The notes beneath the pieces are model-generated. The model was not told the DNA's origin and ran no database searches. It worked only from the letters and a program-made list of their open reading frames with translations. This document shows positions 31,891 to 41,679 of a stretch of 64,000 nt of DNA, piece after piece; the first letter of the stretch is position 1; the number at the start of each line of letters is the position of its first letter. The stretch lies in assembly GCF_900120295.1 (NCBI RefSeq), contig NZ_LT635468.1, positions 375,606 to 439,605 on the forward strand, in the 5' to 3' direction. The DNA is from Blautia sp. Marseille-P3201T (lineage in GTDB: Bacteria > Bacillota > Clostridia > Lachnospirales > Lachnospiraceae). A program made the translations under genes and the position numbers.

Positions 31891-33177
31891 TTATTTATTC
31901 GGTTTGATTTCACTCATACCACCCATGTATGGTCTTAAAGCTTCCGGAATTCTTACAGAACCATCTGCCTGTAAATTATTTTCCAGAAATGCGATTAACA
32001 TTCTTGGTGGTGCAACAACTGTATTATTTAATGTATGAGCAAGATATTTTTCGCCCTTGCCGTTTACACGGATTTTTAATCTTCTTGCCTGTGCATCTCC
32101 TAAGTTAGAGCAGCTTCCCACTTCGAAGTACTTCTTCTGTCTTGGAGACCATGCTTCTACGTCCACGGATTTCACTTTCAAATCTGCCAAATCTCCGGAA
32201 CAACATTCTAAAGTTCTTACCGGAATATCCATAGAACGGAATAAATCTACGGTGTTCTGCCATAATTTATCAAACCACATCGGGCTTTCTTCCGGTTTAC
32301 AAACAACAATCATTTCCTGCTTTTCGAACTGATGAATTCTGTAAACACCTCTTTCTTCCAGACCGTGAGCTCCTTTTTCTTTACGGAAACATGGAGAATA
32401 ACTTGTCAGTGTTTTTGGCAATTCTTCTTCCGGAATAATTGTATCAATGAATTTACCAATCATAGAATGCTCACTTGTTCCGATCAGATATAAATCCTCT
32501 CCCTCGATTTTATACATCATAGCATCCATTTCCGCAAAACTCATAACACCTGTAACAACATCACTTCTAATCATGAAAGGTGGAATGCAATAAGTAAATC
32601 CACGATTAATCATAAAATCTCTTGCATAGGAAATAACTGCTGAATGGAGTCTCGCAATATCTCCCATAAGGTAATAAAATCCGTTTCCGGCTACTTTTCT
32701 TGCACTGTCTAAATCAATACCATTAAAACTTTCCATAATATCTGCATGGTATGGAATTTCATAATCAGGAACCACTGGTTCACCATATTTCTGCACTTCT
32801 ACATTTTCGCTGTCATCTTTTCCAATTGGAACAGACGGATCAATGATATTCGGAATTGTCATCATAATTGTTTTGATTTTTTCTTCTACTTCTTTTTCTT
32901 CTGCTGACAGTCTTTCCACAGTTTCAGCGTTTGCTGTAACCTGTTTTTTTGCCTCTTCAGCTTCTTCTCTTTTCCCTTCTTTCATTAATCCACCGATCAT
33001 TTTGGAAATTTTATTTCTTTCCGCTCTCAGTGCTTCTACTTCCTGTTTAATTTCACGGTTTCTCTTATCCAGTTCAATTACTTCATCTACCATAGGAAGT
33101 TTATTATCCTGAAATTTATTTCTAATGTTCTGTTTTACTACCTCTGGGTTTTCTCTTAAAAATCTAATGTCTAACAT
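31891..33177 (-). CDS. serS: Seryl-tRNA synthetase
   Basis: A 428-residue class II synthetase charging tRNA-Ser. The N-terminal long antiparallel coiled coil (about 30-105, NREIKQEVEALRAERNKISKMIGGL) grips the tRNA variable arm. The catalytic core has LIGTSEHSMIG, motif 2 in SPCFRKEKGAHG ... YRIHQFEKQEMIVV, and motif 3 near NNTVVAPPRMLIAFLEN. Length is standard. It is separated by only 26 bp from DUF4446, so no T-box leader is present. A tRNA-Ser(GCU) gene is at the other end of the window. Confidence 0.95.
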   Translation of the reverse strand: MLDIRFLRENPEVVKQNIRNKFQDNKLPMVDEVIELDKRNREIKQEVEALRAERNKISKMIGGLMKEGKREEAEEAKKQVTANAETVERLSAEEKEVEEKIKTIMMTIPNIIDPSVPIGKDDSENVEVQKYGEPVVPDYEIPYHADIMESFNGIDLDSARKVAGNGFYYLMGDIARLHSAVISYARDFMINRGFTYCIPPFMIRSDVVTGVMSFAEMDAMMYKIEGEDLYLIGTSEHSMIGKFIDTIIPEEELPKTLTSYSPCFRKEKGAHGLEERGVYRIHQFEKQEMIVVCKPEESPMWFDKLWQNTVDLFRSMDIPVRTLECCSGDLADLKVKSVDVEAWSPRQKKYFEVGSCSNLGDAQARRLKIRVNGKGEKYLAHTLNNTVVAPPRMLIAFLENNLQADGSVRIPEALRPYMGGMSEIKPNK

Positions 33178-33203
33178 ATTTTCTCTCCTTTTAGTTTACA
33201 TAA

Positions 33204-33740
33204 CTATATATCAAATTCATTTTCTTCCGCTCCGAAGTTAATTGCGGTTTTCAGAGCTTCCATTTCTTCTTCACTAAGTCTTATATAGGATTCTCCATTT
33301 ACGATTTCTTTAATATAAAGAAAACAATTTTCTCTGCTATGAATAGCATTTAATAAAAATCCTGTATTATTAGTATCTAACATTGCCAAAACAAAACTTA
33401 ATTTGCCTCCCATATCCTCAAAAGCATCATATTTTACAATTCCATACTTATTCAAGGACATCTTCTGCATTTTTTCCAGTTTAGCAACATTTTCTGCATT
33501 TAATTCTAATTCTACAGCCAGTTTTTCAATTAAATCAAACTTTCGCTTAAAAAGTTTTTCTAATGACTGTCCATCTTTACCTTTCATGAAAATTGCATAC
33601 TTTTTACTAAGCCGATTAAGTCCTAAGGATAGATTAAATACACATACTAATAGTATAACCACAACCACTAAAAGCATGAGTAATAAAATACCGGAATAAG
33701 ACTGAATACTACTTACAAATTTCTCCATAGTGTTCTGCAC
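33204..33740 (-). CDS. DUF4446 family membrane-anchored protein
   Basis: 178 residues. One N-terminal transmembrane helix (about 17-38, GILLLMLLVVVVILLVCVFN) is followed by a helical segment rich in Lys/Glu (likely coiled coil, about 60-95) and a small domain with KYGIVKYDAFEDMGGKLSFVLAMLD and NGESYIRLSEEE, typical of DUF4446. The family is usually found beside parA-parB in Firmicutes, as here (6 bp after parB), hinting at a role near the origin or membrane, but the function is not known. Confidence 0.75.
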   Translation of the reverse strand: MQNTMEKFVSSIQSYSGILLLMLLVVVVILLVCVFNLSLGLNRLSKKYAIFMKGKDGQSLEKLFKRKFDLIEKLAVELELNAENVAKLEKMQKMSLNKYGIVKYDAFEDMGGKLSFVLAMLDTNNTGFLLNAIHSRENCFLYIKEIVNGESYIRLSEEEMEALKTAINFGAEENEFDI

Positions 33741-33746
33741 AGCTCC

Positions 33747-34655
33747 TTATCTGACACTCTCTAAAAGTTCCACAATACGCTCTAATTCATCCTGAGAATA
33801 ATATTCAATCTCAATTTTACCCTTTTCATTATTTCTACGACGAATTGCAACTTTTGAGCCAATAATTCCTTTGATTTTTTCCTCTAACTGCTCATAGACT
33901 AAATCCTGAGCCGTATCTTTTGCTTTTTGTTCTTTCTTTGGTGTGGGATTTAAAAATTCCTTTACTAATTTTTCTGTTTCTCTTACGTTCAGCTTTTCAT
34001 CAAATACTTTTACTGCAGCTGTATACTGGCTGTCCTTTTCTTCTATTGCCAGAAGCGCCCTTGCATGACCTGTAGAAATCATTTCATCAATAAGCATTTG
34101 CTGTACTCTTTCATCTAACTTTAAAAGTCGCATAGAATTCGTAACTGCTGTTCGGCTCTTAGCAACTCTCTCCGCTATTACGTCTTGTTTTAAATGAAAT
34201 TCATCAATGAGTCTTCTATAAGCTGCCGCCTCTTCTATGGGATTTAAATTTTCCCTTTGAATATTTTCAATTAAAGAAATTTCTACTGTTTCCTGTTCTG
34301 TAAGCTCCTTAACAATCACAGGAACTTCTTTAATTCCAGCCAGTTTCGATGCTCTCCATCTTCTTTCACCGGCAATGATTTCAAAATAATCGCCTTTTTG
34401 TTTTACTAATAAAGGCTGCAAAACACCAAACTGTTTAATAGACTCCGCCAATTCCAATAAAGCATCTTCATCAAATTGCTTTCTCGGCTGTTTTCTGTTT
34501 GGTTCCACTTGTGTAAGTTTCACTTTAAGTACTGAATTTTCTTTTTTTTCCTTAGGAGCAGTCGTTTTCTTTGCAGTTGTTGTTCTTGGCTTTGATGCCG
34601 TTTCACTAATCATTGCATCAAGTCCTCTACCTAATCCGCCTTTTCTTGCCGTCAT
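33747..34655 (-). CDS. parB: Chromosome partition protein ParB (Spo0J)
   Basis: A 302-residue CTP-dependent DNA clamp. The N-terminal tail GLGRGLDAM interacts with ParA. ParB/Srx domain: [55 protein letters not shown]. Helix-turn-helix [25 protein letters not shown], then a C-terminal dimer domain. Its parS targets are present at 35511, 35556 and 36709. The start overlaps the parA stop by 4 bp (ATGA). Confidence 0.95.
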   Translation of the reverse strand: MTARKGGLGRGLDAMISETASKPRTTTAKKTTAPKEKKENSVLKVKLTQVEPNRKQPRKQFDEDALLELAESIKQFGVLQPLLVKQKGDYFEIIAGERRWRASKLAGIKEVPVIVKELTEQETVEISLIENIQRENLNPIEEAAAYRRLIDEFHLKQDVIAERVAKSRTAVTNSMRLLKLDERVQQMLIDEMISTGHARALLAIEEKDSQYTAAVKVFDEKLNVRETEKLVKEFLNPTPKKEQKAKDTAQDLVYEQLEEKIKGIIGSKVAIRRRNNEKGKIEIEYYSQDELERIVELLESVR

Positions 34656-35422
34656 TCCTCTTCCTCCCTAGCTAATACTTCTTCCGCCAAAAGGCGATAA
34701 CTCTCTGCACCTACAGATTTTGTATCATATAGATTGATTGGAATGCCATAACTAGGCGCTTCTGCCAAGCGTACATTTCTAGGAATAATGGTTTTGTAAA
34801 TTGATTGATGTAAATTTTCTTTTACGTTTTCCACCACTTGTAAAGAAAGATTTGTTCTTGCATCATACATGGTAAATACAACGCCTTCAATAATTAATTC
34901 TGGATTTAATCTTTCCTGTACTAATTCAATTGTATGAATTAACTGTGTTAATCCTTCCAGCGCATAATATTCGCATTGAATTGGAACTAATACAGAATTT
35001 GCAGTTGTCATAGCATTGATTGTAAGTATGTTTAAAGAAGGAGGACAGTCCATGATAATAAAATCATATTTTTCTTTAACGGTATCAATATGATTTTTCA
35101 ATAAATATTCTCTTCCCTCTACACCTACTAACTCAATTTCGGCTCCTGCCAAATTCATGTTTGATGGAATTAAAGATAAATTTTCAATCACATTTTCAAT
35201 AATACAATCCTTTAGTTCGCACTCTCCTACAAGAAGCTCATATAAAGTAGCTTCTGCATTATCTTTATCCACACCCACACCACTTGTTGTGTTTCCCTGT
35301 GGATCAATATCAATCAATAATACTTTTTGATTTAATTCTGCAAGACATGCAGAAAGATTGATAGCAGTAGTAGATTTCCCTACACCGCCCTTTTGATTTG
35401 CGATTGCAATAATTCTTCCCAC
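34652..35422 (-). CDS. parA: Chromosome partition ATPase ParA (Soj)
   Basis: A 256-residue Walker-type ATPase: deviant Walker [15 protein letters not shown] (about residue 8), [14 protein letters not shown], and [18 protein letters not shown]. It works with ParB in origin segregation and can modulate DnaA (known for Soj). It is the first gene of the operon to DUF3881; two parS sites lie 89-149 bp upstream, between it and the divergent hydrolase gene. Full length and typical of the origin-proximal copy, unlike the element ParA at 28466-29251. Confidence 0.95.
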   Translation of the reverse strand: MGRIIAIANQKGGVGKSTTAINLSACLAELNQKVLLIDIDPQGNTTSGVGVDKDNAEATLYELLVGECELKDCIIENVIENLSLIPSNMNLAGAEIELVGVEGREYLLKNHIDTVKEKYDFIIMDCPPSLNILTINAMTTANSVLVPIQCEYYALEGLTQLIHTIELVQERLNPELIIEGVVFTMYDARTNLSLQVVENVKENLHQSIYKTIIPRNVRLAEAPSYGIPINLYDTKSVGAESYRLLAEEVLAREEEE

Positions 35423-35510
35423 TTGAATTTCCCCTTATTGTGTTGAAATGTCTTATATCTAATAGTTCAAAACTCATTATAACACCTTTCCATTTTTAAT
35501 GCTATACTAA

Positions 35511-35526
35511 TGTTTCACGTGAAACA
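35511..35526. promoter_or_regulatory. parS site 1
   Basis: The perfect 16-bp palindrome TGTTTCACGTGAAACA, the consensus ParB-binding parS site, upstream of parA. Confidence 0.95.
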
Positions 35527-35555
35527 TTATTTTATGTTTTTTTTAGATACATAAA

Positions 35556-35571
35556 TGTTTCACGTGAAACA
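35556..35571. promoter_or_regulatory. parS site 2
   Basis: A second perfect TGTTTCACGTGAAACA, 45 bp from the first, in the parA/hydrolase intergenic region. Confidence 0.95.
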
Positions 35572-35660
35572 TTTTCCAGTTTAAGACTTTTTCTTGTATA
35601 ATTTCTTTCAATGTTTTATAATATATGTATATATTTTTTCTTTCAGGAGGCTGATGAATT

Positions 35661-36614
35661 ATGAAAAAAAACAAACATAAACTTCTCACAGCCGGTATTC
35701 TCTTTACCGCTGCTACCGGAGTTATTCATATAGTTAATCATGCTATATTTGCTACCGCTACATTAAAAGATTTATTGAAGTCTTCCGCAAGTAATTACTA
35801 TGACTGGAGATTTGGAAAAGTATATTATAAGAAGAAAGGACATGGTACTCCTCTCTTACTAATCCATGATCTAACTGTTTACAGTTCTGCATATGAATGG
35901 AATAAAGTTATAGATAAGTTGGCAGAAAATCATACTGTATATGCTTTAGATTTACTAGGATGTGGACGTTCTGAAAAGCCTAAAATCACATATACCAATT
36001 ATTTATATGTGCAACTCATATCAGACTTTATTAAGAATGTTATACATGAAAAAACAGATATTATTGCCAGTGGTTTTTCAAGTTCATTTGCTCTGCTTGC
36101 TTGCCATAACGAGTCTGAATTATTTGGGAAATTAGCGTTAATCAATCCGCCTACTTTATCCATTCTTTCTAAAATACCAAGCAAACGAAGCAAATTCTAT
36201 AAATTTGTATTAGAAATTCCTGTTTTTGGAACTTTAATATATAATATGAGAACTTGCCAAAGTAATATCCAATTATTACTTACAGAGCAATATTTATTTA
36301 ATCCGTTTTTAGCTTCTGCTGAACTTATAGACACTTACTATGAGTCCTCTCACAAAGGATACGGAAACTCTAGATTTTTATTATCCAGCATCGTAGGTAA
36401 TTATACTAACAATAATATTTCACATGCATTGAAAGAAATCAATAACAGTATTGTTATTATTAACGGAGAAGCTGAACCATTAAAAGAAGAAACAAAAGAA
36501 AACTACTTAAAATACAACCCTGCTATTGAGCATTTTAATATTTCCAAAACAAAACATCTTCCTCAACTGGAAAATCCAAACAGTCTTTTGGAAATACTTA
36601 ATATATGTATCTAG
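35661..36614 (+). CDS. Alpha/beta hydrolase with N-terminal membrane anchor
   Basis: 317 residues. One hydrophobic helix near the N-terminus (about 8-30), then an alpha/beta-hydrolase fold: LLLIHDLTVYSSAYEW (oxyanion strand), VYALDLLGCGRSEKP, the nucleophile elbow in ASGFSSSFAL (Gly-Phe-Ser-Ser-Ser) and a late His in KTKHLPQLENP. The acid residue is not certain. Substrate unknown. It is a plus-strand gene alone between minus-strand operons, flanked by parS sites on both sides, with AGGAGG before the ATG and a strong terminator after. Confidence 0.75.
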   Translation: MKKNKHKLLTAGILFTAATGVIHIVNHAIFATATLKDLLKSSASNYYDWRFGKVYYKKKGHGTPLLLIHDLTVYSSAYEWNKVIDKLAENHTVYALDLLGCGRSEKPKITYTNYLYVQLISDFIKNVIHEKTDIIASGFSSSFALLACHNESELFGKLALINPPTLSILSKIPSKRSKFYKFVLEIPVFGTLIYNMRTCQSNIQLLLTEQYLFNPFLASAELIDTYYESSHKGYGNSRFLLSSIVGNYTNNNISHALKEINNSIVIINGEAEPLKEETKENYLKYNPAIEHFNISKTKHLPQLENPNSLLEILNICI

Positions 36615-36651
36615 TACAGCGAAAAATAAATTTCTGCTATATTGATGCACT

Positions 36652-36698
36652 AAAAAGGGAGATTTACACGAAACACTCTAATGTAAATCTCCCTTTTT
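36652..36698. terminator. Bidirectional terminator between hydrolase and DUF4340 genes
   Basis: A perfect 17-bp stem AAAAAGGGAGATTTACA (36652-36668)/TGTAAATCTCCCTTTTT (36682-36698), with T-runs on both strands, between convergent genes. Confidence 0.9.
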
Positions 36699-36708
36699 AA
36701 ATTTCTAA

Positions 36709-36724
36709 TGTTTCACGTGAAACA
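36709..36724. promoter_or_regulatory. parS site 3
   Basis: A third perfect TGTTTCACGTGAAACA, about 1.15 kb from the first two, ending just before the DUF4340 stop codon at 36727. Confidence 0.95.
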
Positions 36725-36726
36725 TT

Positions 36727-38169
36727 TTACTTTTTCTGATTTTCAATCATTTCATCAAATGCTTCTACCATTTCTCTTACTTTCATTTTATTAACAAGCA
36801 TTTGACTTCCATCTGTTTTTGTTACTAAATAGAAGTTTTCGTCATAAGGATAGTAAGTAACTGTATCCTGTACTCCGCCTTCTTTTTCAAAAGTAATAAC
36901 AATTTCTGCGTTTTCTCCATTCTGGCCTTCTGTAATTGTCTGCCATTCTAAACCACTTACTTTTGAATAAAAGTTTGAAATATCTTCATATTCAGTTTCT
37001 TCATCATTCAAATAATACTTTGTTTCTGTTGTAGTTTCTTCTGAGTCTTCTTTTTTCACTTCTGTTTCTTTTCTTGTAAGAACATAAGTTTCGTTATTTC
37101 TTTCTATGGTTATTTTGTCCATATCAGCCAAAGAATAATCCGTTACTAAAGAACTCACTAACTCTTCTGCAGCCAAATTCATTATTTCCTCTACAGTAGA
37201 AGCCGTCATGGTATAAATATAGCTGCTATCTGCTGTTTTTACATAATAGTTTCCATTTTCATCAGTATTTCCTACAAGTAAAACCAATTCTTTCTGTTCC
37301 ATAACAGGCTCTTCTTCTGTCTCTTCTCTTTCTTCTGTTTCTTCTGAAGTTTCTTCATTCTCCTGTTCTTCTTCATAGAAAACTGTCACTTTTCTAGGAT
37401 TATCCAATCCATAAGCTGATAAATCACTTGTATCATAGCTGACAAAGTCCACCCAGCTCAAACTTGAGAAATGACTCATGTAATCATTTACTTTAGAAGT
37501 GTCTACTGATACTTGACTTCCATCCTCTTTATATAAATTCCATAAGCCTTCGGTTTCTTCCTCTTGTAAGGTCTTCAAACCTTTCTCACTGCTAATTTCA
37601 ACCTTTTGAATATTACCTACAGCAATTTGCGGTAATTCTTCCATTTCTGCTAAATCATTTTTAGCAAACTGTAAATCGGTTTTCAAAGAAGAATTTACCA
37701 GATATATTTTTTCGTTATTTCCTATACTCATATAAACACCGGAAACCGCCTCATTATCATCACCAAAATTCAAAACTGTTTGTGCATTATCTTTATCTGT
37801 AATTGTGACCTTTAATTTAGGTTCTGATAATCCATAATCTGCAACATTTTCCACATTCTCTAATTCTCTCTGAGCTTTTACAGAGGTTAATCCGGAAACA
37901 ATATTAGAAACAACAGCCTGATTTAATGGAAGATTTTCATCTTCTGTATATTTCCATGTCTCCTCTTCCTGTACAAAAGTATATTGAACACCGTCATTTT
38001 CAATGGAAACCTGTGAAATATCCTCTGCCTTTACCTCGAAAGCCGTGATTTCTTTTTCTTCTGTCTGCTCTTCCTCATCTTGAGGTCCTGCTGCTCTAAT
38101 ACCTACATACACCCCTAGTAAAATCAGAAGTATGATAACTCCTACGATTAATCCTTTTTTATTTTTCAT
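36727..38169 (-). CDS. DUF4340 domain protein of a Gld-like ABC system
   Basis: 480 residues. An N-terminal transmembrane helix (about 5-25, GLIVGVIILLILLGVYVGI), then repeated extracytoplasmic DUF4340 units with DISQVSIENDGVQYTF, TWKYTEDENLPLNQA and a very acidic Glu/Thr stretch (about 265-290). It is the last gene of a four-gene operon behind an ATPase, an ABC-2 permease and a GldG-like protein, spaced by 1-10 bp. Likely a cell-surface accessory subunit; the exported or remodelled substrate is unknown. Confidence 0.8.
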   Translation of the reverse strand: MKNKKGLIVGVIILLILLGVYVGIRAAGPQDEEEQTEEKEITAFEVKAEDISQVSIENDGVQYTFVQEEETWKYTEDENLPLNQAVVSNIVSGLTSVKAQRELENVENVADYGLSEPKLKVTITDKDNAQTVLNFGDDNEAVSGVYMSIGNNEKIYLVNSSLKTDLQFAKNDLAEMEELPQIAVGNIQKVEISSEKGLKTLQEEETEGLWNLYKEDGSQVSVDTSKVNDYMSHFSSLSWVDFVSYDTSDLSAYGLDNPRKVTVFYEEEQENEETSEETEEREETEEEPVMEQKELVLLVGNTDENGNYYVKTADSSYIYTMTASTVEEIMNLAAEELVSSLVTDYSLADMDKITIERNNETYVLTRKETEVKKEDSEETTTETKYYLNDEETEYEDISNFYSKVSGLEWQTITEGQNGENAEIVITFEKEGGVQDTVTYYPYDENFYLVTKTDGSQMLVNKMKVREMVEAFDEMIENQKK

Positions 38170-38170
38170 A

Positions 38171-39631
38171 CTACTGCTTTCTCCTTCTCAGCCAAATTAC
38201 AAAACCAATAAGTAAAATACTTACAGGTACAACAGCTGTTACGAAAATGCTCCAAAAGCTTACATCACTTGCAGGTACCATTAAAGTAGTCATATCATAA
38301 GCTTTACTTGGAATAGAAATACTATTATCTTCTTCTGTTCCACATAACCATGACAGAGACGCGGAAAGTAATTCGTAATTTGCACCTGAAACAGTTGCAT
38401 TCATTTGATCATTGAATATAGCGCTTGATGCAAAATATACAATCTGAGTTTTTTTGTTTTCATCCAACTCCTCTGTAATGGATACACCTAAAGAAAACGG
38501 ACCTTCTAAATCACCCTCTTCTTTTTCTGTGGTTTCCATTGCTTCCAAATCTGTCTTTTGATATGCACTGTCAGATGTAGTTAAGATACTGTCAATTTTA
38601 ATTGTATCCCTTACATCTTCCAGACTCTTTATACTCTGAGATAAAGCTGTTAAAACGTATTTACTCTTTGAAGATAAGTTTGAAGTAATTTCGTGACTCT
38701 CAATATTAGGCAATAAATAATATTGATTTTGAGCAATATAGTGATCTTTATCACCTTCTAAGACAATCCCCTTTTGTGTCTGAACACCGTAATTTTCCAG
38801 GACAGAATTAAAGTTAGGCATTTCTGCATCTGTATAATCAGATAAAATAATTGCCTTTCCGCCGTTTTCTAAATAACTAATAATTTTCTCTGCTTCTTCT
38901 GCTGCAATATCAGTTTGTGGAGAGAAAATAAACAAACATGCTGTATCTTCCGGTACTGTTTCTTCTGTAAGTAAATTCAAATCACGAATTTCAATATTTG
39001 ATTTCTGAATACTTTCTTTCATTGTTTCGCTCATAGAAAGCTCTTCGTGTCCTTCTAAAGTGTACAATACCGGCATATCTTCAGAAACTACATAATTAAT
39101 AGCGCTTGTCAGCTGTCCTTCACCATCAAAACCCGTAACTTCCTGTGAATAAGTTTGATAATTCACAGTAGTTTCATACATATCCTGATAGTCTACAACT
39201 TTGCTTTTTTCTCCGCACTCAACAATAATACTGTTATTACTCAAATTTTCAGAAGTATATTGAGAAGCAAATTTCGGGTATACAGCAGGATCTTTCTGTT
39301 CTACTTTAATATGCTTACTTCCCTCTTCATATTTTTCCAGTAGTTTTTCAATATCACTGCTCTCTGTACCATCTTGAGCAATATAGTAAAGATTTACATC
39401 CTTTTTCAAATTTTTCAGGATTTTTTCCGTCTGCTCTCCAATGGTATATAATTTCTGACTGCTTAAGTCAAACTCTCTGTACTTTGATGGAAGTTCCTGT
39501 ATTACTAAATTTAAAATTACAACAATGGCAATTACCACAGCTGTCATAGCAATGCTGTAAGAGCCATGTTTTAACATTTTTTTATTTCCTTTATTTCTGT
39601 GAATATTCACCATCTTCTTTAATTTTTTCAT
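38171..39631 (-). CDS. GldG-like ABC transporter auxiliary protein
   Basis: 486 residues. A transmembrane helix at about 28-48 and a second at the C-terminus (about 460-480), with a large extracytoplasmic part between. FDLSSQKLYTIGEQTEKILKNLKKDVNLYYI is typical of GldG_N, and VLYTLEGHEEL, INYVVSEDMP and IFSPQTDIAAEEAEKIISYLENGGKAIIL of the ABC_transp_aux domain. GldG was named in gliding Bacteroidetes, but such operons in Firmicutes are not linked to gliding; no function is claimed. Confidence 0.8.
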   Translation of the reverse strand: MKKLKKMVNIHRNKGNKKMLKHGSYSIAMTAVVIAIVVILNLVIQELPSKYREFDLSSQKLYTIGEQTEKILKNLKKDVNLYYIAQDGTESSDIEKLLEKYEEGSKHIKVEQKDPAVYPKFASQYTSENLSNNSIIVECGEKSKVVDYQDMYETTVNYQTYSQEVTGFDGEGQLTSAINYVVSEDMPVLYTLEGHEELSMSETMKESIQKSNIEIRDLNLLTEETVPEDTACLFIFSPQTDIAAEEAEKIISYLENGGKAIILSDYTDAEMPNFNSVLENYGVQTQKGIVLEGDKDHYIAQNQYYLLPNIESHEITSNLSSKSKYVLTALSQSIKSLEDVRDTIKIDSILTTSDSAYQKTDLEAMETTEKEEGDLEGPFSLGVSITEELDENKKTQIVYFASSAIFNDQMNATVSGANYELLSASLSWLCGTEEDNSISIPSKAYDMTTLMVPASDVSFWSIFVTAVVPVSILLIGFVIWLRRRKQ

Positions 39632-39640
39632 GTTATCCTC

Positions 39641-40504
39641 CTAGCTCCAACGGCGTTTTTGTATGCACTGAACAGTCAGAAATACAAATATGCAAACAAC
39701 AGAAAGCATATAAACAATTCCTGTCACATCAAAAATTCCACCTACAAAATTATCAAAATGGTTTGCAATTGCAAATAAATTTAAAAACTTCTGAATAAGT
39801 CCTGTAAATATTGTAGGTTTTATAAAATATACAGCTGCTACGCCAATCACCAAAACACCGCCTACACAAGAAGAAAAAATAATATTTTTTGTGAGCTGGT
39901 AAACCACAATTCCTATTACTATTGCAATTACCAAAAATGCTACCATAGAACTTACTGCGGTATCGGAAAAAAAGCTCTCAATTCCATCCATCATATAACT
40001 GCAGAATAAAATTCCAAAAGTCAATACAGCTGCAATTACCTGACTTTCTGTAACAGAAGAAAGGAACAACCCCACAGCAATCTGCGCACATCCCAAAAAG
40101 AAAAATCCAATTACAGCCACATAAGCCATAGGGTATGATATAACACCATATTTTCCCATAATCAGTGGGTAAAAAGCGCTTATAACAACAGGTATGGCAT
40201 AAATTGTCACCATACTGAGATATTTACCTAAAACAACCTTCCACACCGGAACAGGTGCCGTTAACAAGAGCTGGTCTGTGCGGTTCTTCTTTTCTTCTGC
40301 CAAAATTCTCATGGTTAATATGGGAGTAATAATTAAAAACAAAAATGTTACAGAGCTTAATGTAACTCCAAAATCAGGACTTGCATACTGCAGATTATAA
40401 GCAGTAAAATAAATGCCCAGTATCAGTAAAATAAATGCAATAAATACATATCCCACCATTGAAGTCAAATAACTTCTCAATTCCTTCTTATAGACTGCCA
40501 GCAT
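39641..40504 (-). CDS. ABC-2 type permease (GldF-like)
   Basis: A 287-residue membrane protein with about six transmembrane helices (18-38, 55-75, 105-125, 140-165, 175-205, 255-280). MLAVYKKELRSYLTSMVGYVFIAFILL at the start and RILAEEKKNRTDQLLLTAPVPVWKVVLGK are classic for ABC-2 permeases with the GldF-type first loop. It is the partner of the ATPase 2 bp upstream and the GldG-like protein 9 bp downstream. Confidence 0.85.
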   Translation of the reverse strand: MLAVYKKELRSYLTSMVGYVFIAFILLILGIYFTAYNLQYASPDFGVTLSSVTFLFLIITPILTMRILAEEKKNRTDQLLLTAPVPVWKVVLGKYLSMVTIYAIPVVISAFYPLIMGKYGVISYPMAYVAVIGFFFLGCAQIAVGLFLSSVTESQVIAAVLTFGILFCSYMMDGIESFFSDTAVSSMVAFLVIAIVIGIVVYQLTKNIIFSSCVGGVLVIGVAAVYFIKPTIFTGLIQKFLNLFAIANHFDNFVGGIFDVTGIVYMLSVVCIFVFLTVQCIQKRRWS

Positions 40505-40506
40505 GT

Positions 40507-41478
40507 TTATTTTTCTCCTTCCATTTCCTTATCTTCTAATCTTCCCTCATCATTTGTCAGTTTTAAGAATACTTCCTCCAAAGACATATTTGTAGGCTGC
40601 ATTCTAAGAATTGGACATTTCACTTCTGAAAGTGCAAAAAAGATATTTTCTCTCATATCCATATCCCCTGAAATCTTTATAGTAAAGTCACATGCCCCTT
40701 CCGTCATCGAACTATGGTATGCAATATCTTCAATATTTTCTACCATACCAAGGGCATCCCGGATAACAGCTTCTTCTCCCTTTACTGTAAGTTCCAAAGA
40801 GTTCATCCCTGTCATAACTTTACTCAGATTTTCCGGTGTATCACTGGCGACTAATTTTCCCCTGTCAATAATCAGTACATGGTCACAGACCGCACTAACC
40901 TCAGAAAGTATATGGGAACTTAAAATAACCGTATGCTTCTTACCAAGGCTTTTTATTAAATCTCGAATTTCAATAATCTGCTTTGGATCCAATCCTACTG
41001 TAGGTTCATCTAAAATAATGACCTCCGGATATCCCAAAAGAGCCTGCGCCAGACCAACACGCTGTTTATATCCTTTTGAAAGATTTTTAATCAATCTCTT
41101 CTTCATATCTTCCAGTTTAGTAGTTGACATAACTTCTTTGATATTCTTCTCTCTTTCCTCTTTTGGAATAGATTTTAATTCTGCAGCAAATTTTAAATAT
41201 TCCATTACGGTCATATCCTGATACAAAGGTGGTATCTCCGGTAAATATCCAATTTTTTTCTTGGCCACTTCCGGTTCATCTAAAATATTATGACCATCAA
41301 TAAGAATTTCTCCCTCTGTAGAAGCAATATAACCGGTAATCATATTCATTGTCGTAGACTTTCCGGCCCCATTCGGCCCCAGAAACCCGTAAATTTTTCC
41401 TTTTTCTACTGTAAAATCTAAGTGGTCTACTGCTATATGGTCACCATACTTTTTTACTAGATTTCTTACTTCAATCAA
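40507..41478 (-). CDS. ABC transporter ATP-binding protein (GldA-like)
   Basis: 323 residues if translation starts at TTG 41478, 8 bp after AAAGGAGGG; the open frame extends to 41598, but the N-terminus MIEVRNLVKKYGDH is the normal family start. Walker A GFLGPNGAGKSTTMN, signature NLSKGYKQRVGLAQAL, Walker B VIILDEPTVGLDP, H-loop ILSSHIL. The C-terminal extension (about 220-320) resembles gliding/export ATPases. It energises the ABC-2 permease and is the first gene of the four-gene operon. Confidence 0.88.
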   Translation of the reverse strand: MIEVRNLVKKYGDHIAVDHLDFTVEKGKIYGFLGPNGAGKSTTMNMITGYIASTEGEILIDGHNILDEPEVAKKKIGYLPEIPPLYQDMTVMEYLKFAAELKSIPKEEREKNIKEVMSTTKLEDMKKRLIKNLSKGYKQRVGLAQALLGYPEVIILDEPTVGLDPKQIIEIRDLIKSLGKKHTVILSSHILSEVSAVCDHVLIIDRGKLVASDTPENLSKVMTGMNSLELTVKGEEAVIRDALGMVENIEDIAYHSSMTEGACDFTIKISGDMDMRENIFFALSEVKCPILRMQPTNMSLEEVFLKLTNDEGRLEDKEMEGEK

Positions 41479-41614
41479 AATGTTCCCTCCTTTATTTTGA
41501 CAACACATTCTTCTTATAAAACTACTTCGTCCTTTCCATTCTATGGAAAAAATGTGATAAAAATTAGGTAAGACTGTGTTTTTTCTGTGAAAATACATGC
41601 ATAATTACAAAAAG

Positions 41615-41670
41615 AGAGCTGTTACCTTAAACATTATTCAAAAATATTTATGTTTAAGCGTAACAGCTCT
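41615..41670 (-). terminator. Terminator after rsmG
   Basis: Long hairpin: AGAGCTGTTAC (41615-41625)/GTAACAGCTCT (41660-41670) with inner TTAAACAT/ATGTTTAA, followed on the minus strand by CTTTTTG. It ends 9 bp from the rsmG stop. Confidence 0.8.
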
Positions 41671-41679
41671 GTTTTTCTT

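Noticed and set aside
33178..33203. T-box riboswitch before serS
   Set aside because: Only 26 bp separate serS from the upstream gene, and no T-box structure is possible.
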